Below are positions 1 to 6,331 of a stretch of DNA of 11,106 nucleotides, in pieces; the first letter of the stretch is position 1; the number at the start of each line of letters is the position of its first letter. Source of the DNA: Spirochaetales bacterium (GTDB lineage: Bacteria; Spirochaetota; Spirochaetia; ARS1246). The stretch spans positions 1-11,106 of the forward strand of contig JAFGHN010000110.1 in NCBI GenBank assembly GCA_016930115.1. Direction: 5' to 3'. The notes under the pieces were generated by a model. It did no database searches. It was given only the letters and a program-made list of their open reading frames with translations, and had not been told where the DNA came from. The translations under genes and the position numbers were made by a program.

Positions 1-11
1 GTATCTCAGTG

Positions 12-17
12 AAGGAG
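12..17 (+). promoter_or_regulatory. Ribosome binding site deciding the start of the DJ-1/PfpI gene
   Basis: AAGGAG lies 5 nt upstream of ATG 23 and overlaps the alternative GTG at 17, so it supports the ATG. A TGA at 10-12 and another at 18-20 could end an upstream gene, but too little sequence precedes them to tell. Confidence 0.7.
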
Positions 18-22
18 TGAAC

Positions 23-541
23 ATGGCCGGGGAAAAAGCAATAATATTGGTCGAAGACAATTACGAAGATCCGGAGTTCTGGTATCCGTACTACCGGCTC
101 AAGGAGGAAGGCTTTGAGGTGACCATCGTTGCGCCTGAGAAGAAGCGCACCTACGGCAGCAAACACGGCTACCCGGTGATTTCGGAAGCCACTCCGGAAG
201 AAATCAACATAGACGATATCGCCGTTGTGGTTGTTCCGGGGGGATTTGCACCGGACCGTCTTCGCCGTTACGATTCCATCCTCGAGCTGCTCCGCGCAGC
301 CGACCGGAACGGCGCCGTCATCGCCTCTATCTGTCACGCCGCGTGGGTCGCCATTTCGGCAGGTATTACAAAGGGCCGAAGGATGACCTGCGTAAAGGCC
401 ATCAAAGACGATCTTGTCAATTCCGGCGCGAACTTTGTGGACGAGGCGCTGGTGATCGACGGCAATATGGTCACTTCCCGGACCCCGGCGGATCTACCTG
501 TGTTCGTAAAGGGAATCATAGACGCGATAAAACCGCGATAA
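23..541 (+). CDS. DJ-1/PfpI-family protein (class I glutamine amidotransferase-like fold)
   Basis: This 172-residue protein has the compact single-domain length of PfpI-like proteins, a family of cytoplasmic peptidases, chaperones or deglycase-like enzymes; which activity applies here cannot be read from sequence. The nucleophile elbow is visible as A-S-I-C-H-A-A-W with Cys104 followed by His105. An N-terminal E-D-x-E-F-W-Y-P segment (residues 15-22) matches the acidic residue and loop that in PfpI members lie near the catalytic cysteine. A V-P-G-G strand-turn lies at 71-74. I chose ATG at 23 over the in-frame GTG at 17 because AAGGAG (12-17) sits 5 nt before the ATG, while the GTG overlaps that site. 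It is the first gene of a probable operon with proS (18 nt gap). A link to translation is positional only; a general stress or protein-repair role is inference. Confidence 0.9.
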   Translation: MAGEKAIILVEDNYEDPEFWYPYYRLKEEGFEVTIVAPEKKRTYGSKHGYPVISEATPEEINIDDIAVVVVPGGFAPDRLRRYDSILELLRAADRNGAVIASICHAAWVAISAGITKGRRMTCVKAIKDDLVNSGANFVDEALVIDGNMVTSRTPADLPVFVKGIIDAIKPR

Positions 542-559
542 AAAGAGAAACACAGACAA

Positions 560-2329
560 ATGCTCTTGAGCAGGCTTTTCAGCCGTACAATCCGCAAATC
601 AGGTGATCCGGGGGAATCGGCAAGCGCGGATCTCCTCATGCGGGGCGGATTTATCAGACAACTCGCATCGGGGGTCTATTCCTACCTCCCGCTTGCGGTC
701 AACGTGATAAGGCGCATCGAAAGTGTTGTCCGCGTCGAAATGGCGAACTTGGGCGCCCAGGAAGTGATCATGCCGGTGGTGAATCCGGCGGACATCTGGA
801 AAGAGAGCGCCCGGTGGTACCAGATCGACGCTGAAATGGCGCGATTTCAGGACAGATCGGGGCGGGACATGGTACTCGCCATGACCCATGAGGAGGTCGC
901 GGCGATCCTGGCGAGAAGCGAAATACTCTCATACCGGCAGCTTCCGTGCATAATTTTCCATATACAGACAAAATGGCGGGACGATCCTCGCCCGCGGGCG
1001 GGCCTTCTGCGCGTCCGCGAGTTCACGATGAAGGACAGCTACAGCCTTGATCTCGACGCCGAAGGGATGGAACGCAGCTACGCGGCGCATCTCGAGGCGT
1101 ATAAGAGAATCTTCTCCGCGTGCGGCTTGCCGGTCACGGTAGTCACTTCCGATCTCGGATTGATGGGCGGGCTTAAGGCCGACGAGTTCATGTACTTGAA
1201 CGACATCGGGGAGGACACCCTCATCATCTGCAGCAACTGCGGATACGCAGCGAACAGACAGGTCGCGGCGTTTGACAAGCGCTCCAATCAGGAAGAAACA
1301 CCCCTTCCTCTCGAGAAAGTCCACACTCCGGGGGTTAAGACGATAGACGCCCTGGCGGACAACCTCAAACTGCCCAAGGAAAAGCTGGCAAAGGCGGTCT
1401 TTCTCATGGCGACCGCGGAAGAGAAATTCATCCTCGCGCTTGTGAGAGGCGATCTCGAGGTCAACGAAGCCAAGCTCGCGAAGGCGGCGAGGGTATCCGC
1501 CTTCCGGCCCGCGGTCGAAGAAGAAATTACATCACGCGGCATTTCGCCGGGTTACGGCTCGCCCATAGGAGCAAAAAACGTAACGGTTGTCATGGACGAT
1601 TCGCTGCAAACGGCGGCGAACTTTGTAGCCGGAGCGAACGAGAGGGACTACCATTTCCTGAACGTCAATGCCGGGAGGGATTTTGAAGCCGACATCGTCG
1701 CCGATATTTCTTTCGCGTCGGCCGGCCGTCGTTGCGCCCGCTGCGGTGAAAAACTCATTGAAAAACGGGGGATAGAGGTAGGCAATATCTTCGGGCTTGG
1801 TACGAAATACTCGGAATCGATGAACTGCACCTATCTCGACCGCGACGGAAAACGCAAACCCGTTTATATGGGCTCGTACGGAATCGGAATCGGCCGTCTG
1901 CTCGCTTCCGTTGTGGAGCAATACCACGACGACTACGGGATCATCTGGCCTCCCCGCCTCGCTCCCTTTGATATTCATCTTGTCGATCTTGTTTCCGGCC
2001 GCGAACAGGCGGATCATGTGCGCGGACGACTCGAACGCGCCGGGTACCGGGTGCTCCACGACGACAGGGATGAACGCGCCGGAGTGAAGTTCAACGACGC
2101 GGACCTGATCGGCATTCCCGTCCGGATTACCATCGGCGAGAAAACCCTCAAGGAAGGATGCGTCGAGCTGAAACTCCGCTGGGAGAAGGAAAAATCCGCC
2201 ATCCCGATTGAAGAGCTGGAAAAACGGGTGTGTGCCCTTATATCCGGGCTGGACGATACTTTCAGAAAGCGCTTTCCGCTCGAAAGCCGCAAGGATATAC
2301 TCCACAGTCAACAGAGGAATGAAACGTGA
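560..2329 (+). CDS. proS: Proline--tRNA ligase, bacterial type with YbaK-like editing insertion
   Basis: A cytoplasmic class II aminoacyl-tRNA synthetase that charges tRNA-Pro with proline using ATP. At 589 residues it has the length of the bacterial form, which carries an editing (INS, YbaK-like) domain between motifs 2 and 3. Visible parts are the T-H-E proline-binding loop at 109-111, motif 2 from R140 (R-D-D-P-R-P-R) to the R-E-F-T-M-K-D segment, and motif 3 at G438-R446 (G-S-Y-G-I-G-I-G-R). The insertion runs from about 230 to 385, with K278 in the context of the editing-site lysine (Lys279 in E. coli numbering). The rest is the anticodon-binding domain. Two C-x2-C pairs (C224/C227 and C392/C395) flank the insertion. 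ATG 560 gives the expected N-terminus (L-L-S-R-L-F), although no good Shine-Dalgarno sequence precedes it. The stop overlaps the serS start by 4 nt, suggesting translational coupling. Confidence 0.98.
   Translation: MLLSRLFSRTIRKSGDPGESASADLLMRGGFIRQLASGVYSYLPLAVNVIRRIESVVRVEMANLGAQEVIMPVVNPADIWKESARWYQIDAEMARFQDRSGRDMVLAMTHEEVAAILARSEILSYRQLPCIIFHIQTKWRDDPRPRAGLLRVREFTMKDSYSLDLDAEGMERSYAAHLEAYKRIFSACGLPVTVVTSDLGLMGGLKADEFMYLNDIGEDTLIICSNCGYAANRQVAAFDKRSNQEETPLPLEKVHTPGVKTIDALADNLKLPKEKLAKAVFLMATAEEKFILALVRGDLEVNEAKLAKAARVSAFRPAVEEEITSRGISPGYGSPIGAKNVTVVMDDSLQTAANFVAGANERDYHFLNVNAGRDFEADIVADISFASAGRRCARCGEKLIEKRGIEVGNIFGLGTKYSESMNCTYLDRDGKRKPVYMGSYGIGIGRLLASVVEQYHDDYGIIWPPRLAPFDIHLVDLVSGREQADHVRGRLERAGYRVLHDDRDERAGVKFNDADLIGIPVRITIGEKTLKEGCVELKLRWEKEKSAIPIEELEKRVCALISGLDDTFRKRFPLESRKDILHSQQRNET
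2313..2318 (+). promoter_or_regulatory. Ribosome binding site for the GTG start of serS
   Basis: AGAGGA lies 7 nt upstream of GTG 2326, inside the last codons of proS. It supports the GTG start, which gives the typical SerRS N-terminus (M-I-D-I-N-A-I-R). Confidence 0.6.
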
Positions 2330-3612
2330 TCGATATTAACGCCATCCGGAACGACCCTGAAAAAATCCGCACCGCGTTGCTGAAACGCATGAAAGAAGTC
2401 GACTTCACCGGGCTGCTCTCCTGGGATGAGGAGCGCCGGTCGCTGATCGCTGAAACCGACGCCCTGAAGGCAAAAAGGAACGAAGTCTCCGGTGTTATTC
2501 CGGTGAGAAAGAAACAAGGCGAGGACGTTACCGCACTCCTTGCAGAAATGAAGGAAGTATCGGCCACGATCAAGGAAAAAGATGCGCGGCTTGACGGGAT
2601 CTCGGCAAGAATCAAGGAGTTTCTCGACGGCCTGCCGAACATCCCGGATGACGACGTGCCCGCGGGAGGCAAGGAGAACAACGAAGTCCTTCGTTCCTGG
2701 GGAGAGAAACCACAGTTTTCCTTCACGAGCGCCGATCACGTGAGCCTGGTCACGTCGCTCGGGCTCATCGATTATGACCGGGGCGTCAAGATCGGGGGTA
2801 ACGGGTTCTGGCTGTACAAAGGGGACGGAGCACTGCTCGAGTGGGCGCTACTCAGTTACTTCATTTCGGAGCACCGGAAGAACGGCTACGAGTTCATCCT
2901 TCCTCCTCATATTCTCACCTACGCGTGCGGTTACACCGCCGGCCAGTTTCCAAAGTTTGAAGACGACGTTTTCAAGCTGGAGGGGGAAAGCGGGAAGTTC
3001 GACCAGTTCCTCCTGCCGACCGCTGAAACGGCCCTTATCAATTACCACCGCGATGAAATACTCCCTGAGGACTCGCTCCCGCTCAAGTATTTCGCCTATA
3101 CGCCTTGTTACCGGAAGGAAGCCGGTAGTTACAGGACCGCAGAGCGAGGGATGATCCGGGGGCATCAATTCAACAAGGTGGAAATGTTCCAGTTCACCCG
3201 GCCGGAAGATTCGGACGGCGCCCATGCAGAACTGGTCGAAAGGGTGGAGAGCCTGGTGCGCGGTCTTGGCCTTCACTATCGGGTCGCCAAGCTCGCCGCG
3301 GCGGATTGCAGCGCCGCGATGGCAAAGACCGTCGATATAGAGGTCTGGATTCCGAGCATGAATGATTTCAAAGAGGTGAGCTCGATATCAAACGCAAGAG
3401 ACTATCAGGCGCGCCGCGGAAACATCCGTTTCAAACGAAACGAAACCCGAAAGAACGAGTTCATCCATTCGCTCAATGGATCCGGTCTTGCAACGAGCCG
3501 GCTCATCCCCGCGATCGTTGAGCAGTTCCAGGATGAGAGAGGCGGTGTCAGGGTCCCGGAGGTGCTCCGGGGATACGTGGGAAAAGAATACCTTAAGCCA
3601 GCAGTGACGTGA
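2326..3612 (+). CDS. serS: Serine--tRNA ligase
   Basis: A cytoplasmic class II synthetase that charges tRNA-Ser, and also tRNA-Sec where present. The 428 residues match the usual bacterial SerRS length. The N-terminal part (about 27-105) is rich in Lys, Glu and Ala and forms the long antiparallel coiled-coil arm that binds the tRNA variable arm. The catalytic domain shows the T-A-E serine-binding loop at T232-E234, motif 2 at Y262-S268 (Y-R-K-E-A-G-S) followed by R-G-M-I-R-G-H-Q-F, and motif 3 at G385-R392 (G-S-G-L-A-T-S-R). The GTG start overlaps the proS stop by 4 nt (GTGA) and has its own Shine-Dalgarno sequence, so the two synthetases are probably co-translated. The last 20 nt overlap the end of the convergent TraB-family gene. 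Confidence 0.98.
   Translation: MIDINAIRNDPEKIRTALLKRMKEVDFTGLLSWDEERRSLIAETDALKAKRNEVSGVIPVRKKQGEDVTALLAEMKEVSATIKEKDARLDGISARIKEFLDGLPNIPDDDVPAGGKENNEVLRSWGEKPQFSFTSADHVSLVTSLGLIDYDRGVKIGGNGFWLYKGDGALLEWALLSYFISEHRKNGYEFILPPHILTYACGYTAGQFPKFEDDVFKLEGESGKFDQFLLPTAETALINYHRDEILPEDSLPLKYFAYTPCYRKEAGSYRTAERGMIRGHQFNKVEMFQFTRPEDSDGAHAELVERVESLVRGLGLHYRVAKLAAADCSAAMAKTVDIEVWIPSMNDFKEVSSISNARDYQARRGNIRFKRNETRKNEFIHSLNGSGLATSRLIPAIVEQFQDERGGVRVPEVLRGYVGKEYLKPAVT
3555..3571. terminator. Perfect 7-bp GC hairpin at the serS/TraB convergent junction, possible terminator element
   Basis: CCCGGAG, a 3-nt loop GTG and CTCCGGG form a perfect inverted repeat inside the last codons of serS. On the minus strand it begins about 22 nt past the TraB-gene stop, a plausible terminator distance for that gene. 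Neither strand has a T-run after the stem, so this is not a canonical intrinsic terminator and may be chance in GC-rich coding DNA. Confidence 0.25.
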
Positions 3613-4774
3613 GCCAGGGTATCCCGATGAAGGTGCCGATGGCGCTCCCGAGACTCGAAAGAAAGAAAACAATAAGAATGTGGGTGAGTCTGTTCCGGTA
3701 GAAACCCTTAAGGCTGGTGATATCGTCAAGGAGCGATTCGAAATCCCGTACCCGCGGCTTTCTCAACACCGCTTCAAGCAACCCGGTGACAATTCCCACG
3801 CCGATGGTCGGGTTGAGTGAAGTGATGGGAGCGGCCGCGAAAGACAGCACTATCGTGAGTGGATGCGCAAGCGCAAGAAGCGCTCCCACGGCTGAGAGCG
3901 TACCGTTGACCAGCACCCAGAGCCAAAGCATCTCGAGGCCTTCCTTCCATCCTGAGCGAAGGAATCCCGTCGCGATGATACCCAACACCACCGCCGGAAC
4001 CAGCCACGGCACGATTTTTGAAAACCGTGTGGGCGGGGGAACCGCCTCGATATCGGTTACATCGGGCGCAACGGCTCCGGTGTCGAAACTTTCCAATCTT
4101 TGAACGATGCCGCGGACGTGTCCCGCGCCGATTATCGCGATGATTTTCTTTCCGTTCGATTCGAAAATTTTCGCCGCAAGGTAGGTGTCACGTTCATCGA
4201 TGAGCACTTTCTTGACCGACGGAAGATAGTCCGCGAGCTCCTCCATCATGTCTTGTACCGCACTCTTCTCCTTGAGGTTCTCTATTTCCTCCGCCGAAAG
4301 CTTTTCCTTGGTGAACACCGAGCTCAGGAGCGCGGCAAGCATCTTGTTCTTTCCCCAAAACCCCGTTTTCTTCCACGCCCGTCTCAAAGTGACGTGTATC
4401 TCCCGGTCTGCAAAAACAAAGGGTATCCCCAGCTCCTCGCACACCACAACTGCCCGCCGCATCTCCTCCCCGGGGGCGGCACCGATATTCATCCCGAGCC
4501 GCCGCTGGAACGACGCCAGCACCAGATTGGCCATGAGCAAAAAACCCTTCCGTTGTTTCAGGACTTCGTACACGTTCAAGCCCGACCAGCTCTGGCCTTC
4601 CGATATCGACCGGTAGCGCGTCTTATCGATCTCGACGCAAACGGTGTCGGGCGATTCATCGCGAATCACCTGCTCGACCTGATCGGTGCTTTCCTTTGAT
4701 ACGTGGGCGGTTCCGACAAGTATTATTTCTCTTCCGCCGATCTCGAGACGGGTGATAGAATCTTCGCCGCTCAT
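3593..4774 (-). CDS. TraB/PrgY-family protein (TIKI/GumN-like domain) with C-terminal membrane segments
   Basis: The 393 residues match the TraB family as found in bacteria and archaea. The N-terminal soluble domain shows the family signatures: G-T-A-H-V-S at 21-26, a C-V-E-I-D segment with Glu48, an I-D-E-R-D segment near 190, and a G-A-G-H-V-x-G-I motif near 217. The conserved His and Glu residues are those proposed to be catalytic or metal-binding in the TraB/TIKI/GumN group; a hydrolase or protease activity is inference. From about residue 250 the protein is hydrophobic, with roughly four membrane segments, and it ends at W-L-T-S-L-L-A. Characterised relatives include enterococcal PrgY, which limits peptide pheromone activity, but no pheromone system is visible here. 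Its ATG overlaps the TPR-gene stop (ATGA, 4771-4774), so the two are likely translationally coupled. The 3' end overlaps serS by 20 nt tail to tail. Confidence 0.9.
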   Translation of the reverse strand: MSGEDSITRLEIGGREIILVGTAHVSKESTDQVEQVIRDESPDTVCVEIDKTRYRSISEGQSWSGLNVYEVLKQRKGFLLMANLVLASFQRRLGMNIGAAPGEEMRRAVVVCEELGIPFVFADREIHVTLRRAWKKTGFWGKNKMLAALLSSVFTKEKLSAEEIENLKEKSAVQDMMEELADYLPSVKKVLIDERDTYLAAKIFESNGKKIIAIIGAGHVRGIVQRLESFDTGAVAPDVTDIEAVPPPTRFSKIVPWLVPAVVLGIIATGFLRSGWKEGLEMLWLWVLVNGTLSAVGALLALAHPLTIVLSFAAAPITSLNPTIGVGIVTGLLEAVLRKPRVRDFESLLDDITSLKGFYRNRLTHILIVFFLSSLGSAIGTFIGIPWLTSLLA

Positions 4775-6255
4775 TCTTCGCCGCCTTTGCCGCGGAAGCG
4801 TTCCAGCTCCAGCGAGGACAAACGTCCCTCGTAGGAAGAAGGATACGCCTTGTTCTCGACTTCGAGGAAGTATTTCTGCGCAAGCGCCGGCTTTTCCTCG
4901 ATAAGATAGTAGGTTGCCAGAACAAAAAGACCCTTGAGTTTCAGGTCGTGGTCCTGCTCTTTGGCAACCTCCGCCGTCACGTAAGCGTCGGCGCTTGGCT
5001 CGAAAAAAACCCTCGCAAGACGATAGTAGAGCGCGTCTTGCGGGAACCTGGTTATCGCCTTCTTCAAATACGCCTCCAGATCTCCGTCAAGCCCTTCCCT
5101 CTTGTATGACAAGGCGATAAGAAATGCCCAGAAATGTTCGTCCTTTTCGTAGTCGTAGGCAAGCTTGAGGTAGCGTCTTGCCTCGCGAAAACGCCCTCCG
5201 GCGTAGAGGAGAACGCCGGCGGGGCCGTACAAATGGTAGTAGTCGGGCCGCGCTTCGAGCACCTTCACATAGTCGTCCGCAGCCGTCTGTATATCTCCGG
5301 CCTGATCGAGCATCCCGCCGCGAAAAACGTAAGCGTAGAAAAAATCGGGGTCGATTTCTATCGCTTGATTGAAGTCTTCAAGCGCGCCGCCCGTATCGCC
5401 CAAATGCAGCAAACGGAGCCTCCCGCGGTCTATGTAATGCCAGTAGAAGTCGGGATTGAGCCTGATTGCTTCGGTGAGGTCCTTCTCCGCGCCCGGTAAA
5501 TCGCCCGCGTCTCTTTTTGCCCGGCTGCGATCGACATAAGCAAAGGCATAATCCGGCGCCATGGCCAGGACTTTGTCGAATTGCTCAACTGCCGGCGCTG
5601 CCTCGCCTTGTGCAATAAGCACATTGCCGTAGCCGATGAGGGCTGCCATGTTCTCAGCGTCTGCGGCCAACGCCTTCTGAAAAGATTCTTTCGCCGCATC
5701 CAGGGTCCCGGCGGCAAGCCGCAGCTCGCCGAGGGATGCATGCGCCTGCGCGTGTTGCGGATCGAGCTTGACAATCTGCAAAAGAGTCTTCTCCTGGTTT
5801 TCACGGTCACCTGAAATCCCGTCGACAAGCGCGAGGTTGAACAATGCCTCGGTGTTCTCAGGTTCCTCGGTAAGGACCTCCTGGAGTATTGCCCTTGCCT
5901 CCTCGATCTTACCGGCTATCATGAGAAGGTTTGCGTAGAGCGTCTTACTTTCGGTGTCTTCAGGATTTTTGGTGTAGGCTTCCTCGAAAGCGTCGATGGC
6001 CTCATCAACATCACCAAGAAGCATCGCTTCGCTCATCGTCGTGTAGACGTCCTCTTCTTCGGGTATCGATTCAATGACCGGCGGCACCGGTTGTCCGGCT
6101 GACGTTTCCGCAGCCGCCGGTTCCTCCGGTACCGATACGCAGGAAGCGGTAACGAAAACCGCAATCATCGCAAGGATGCAGGACGCCGCGGCACTCCCGA
6201 CAACCGTCCCGAGAAGAGAAATAAAACCTGTGTGCAGCGGGGAGTGTTTCGCCAT
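4771..6255 (-). CDS. Secreted TPR-repeat protein, probable lipoprotein
   Basis: From ATG 6255 this is a 494-residue protein. The N-terminus has Lys3, a long hydrophobic stretch (about 10-38) and V-T-A-S-C with Cys39, followed by a Pro/Glu/Ala-rich linker. This resembles a lipoprotein signal with a relaxed lipobox; a plain signal anchor is the alternative. The rest is a tandem series of about nine to ten 34-residue TPR units, with repeated A-x-x-x-[FY]-x-x-[AV]-L-x-x-x-P patterns (for example A-I-E-I-D-P-D and A-I-R-L-N-P-D). It is probably a periplasmic or surface scaffold for protein-protein contacts. The frame stays open to GTG 6300 and includes another ATG at 6285, but a good promoter overlaps that extension, so I favour 6255. 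None of the starts has a clear Shine-Dalgarno sequence. It is the first gene of a two-gene unit with the TraB-like protein; the partner is unknown. Confidence 0.85.
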   Translation of the reverse strand: MAKHSPLHTGFISLLGTVVGSAAASCILAMIAVFVTASCVSVPEEPAAAETSAGQPVPPVIESIPEEEDVYTTMSEAMLLGDVDEAIDAFEEAYTKNPEDTESKTLYANLLMIAGKIEEARAILQEVLTEEPENTEALFNLALVDGISGDRENQEKTLLQIVKLDPQHAQAHASLGELRLAAGTLDAAKESFQKALAADAENMAALIGYGNVLIAQGEAAPAVEQFDKVLAMAPDYAFAYVDRSRAKRDAGDLPGAEKDLTEAIRLNPDFYWHYIDRGRLRLLHLGDTGGALEDFNQAIEIDPDFFYAYVFRGGMLDQAGDIQTAADDYVKVLEARPDYYHLYGPAGVLLYAGGRFREARRYLKLAYDYEKDEHFWAFLIALSYKREGLDGDLEAYLKKAITRFPQDALYYRLARVFFEPSADAYVTAEVAKEQDHDLKLKGLFVLATYYLIEEKPALAQKYFLEVENKAYPSSYEGRLSSLELERFRGKGGEE

Positions 6256-6273
6256 CGCGTTGATCGATGTGCC

Positions 6274-6302
6274 CTTATACCACATGAGCGATCTATTCAC
6301 AA
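6274..6302 (-). promoter_or_regulatory. Sigma-70-like promoter for the TPR/TraB-like gene pair
   Basis: Read on the minus strand, TTGTGA (6302-6297, 4 of 6 to the -35 consensus), a 17-nt spacer and TATAAG (6279-6274, 5 of 6 to the -10 consensus). Transcription would start near 6267, giving only about 12 nt of leader before ATG 6255. It lies inside the longest open frame of the TPR gene, which is why the shorter start is preferred. Confidence 0.5.
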
Positions 6303-6331
6303 CGGGGCTTTGATGTTACCCTGTTTGACCG

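Noticed and set aside
17..22. GTG at 17 as the start of the DJ-1/PfpI gene
   Set aside because: It overlaps the AAGGAG site that properly serves ATG 23.
1532..2311. 259-codon open frame antisense to proS
   Set aside because: It lies entirely within proS on the opposite strand, its product has no recognisable domain, and it is explained by GC-rich codon use of the real gene.
4100..4699. 199-codon plus-strand open frame within the TraB-like gene
   Set aside because: The minus-strand frame carries the clear TraB-family motifs; this one shows none and has no ribosome binding site.
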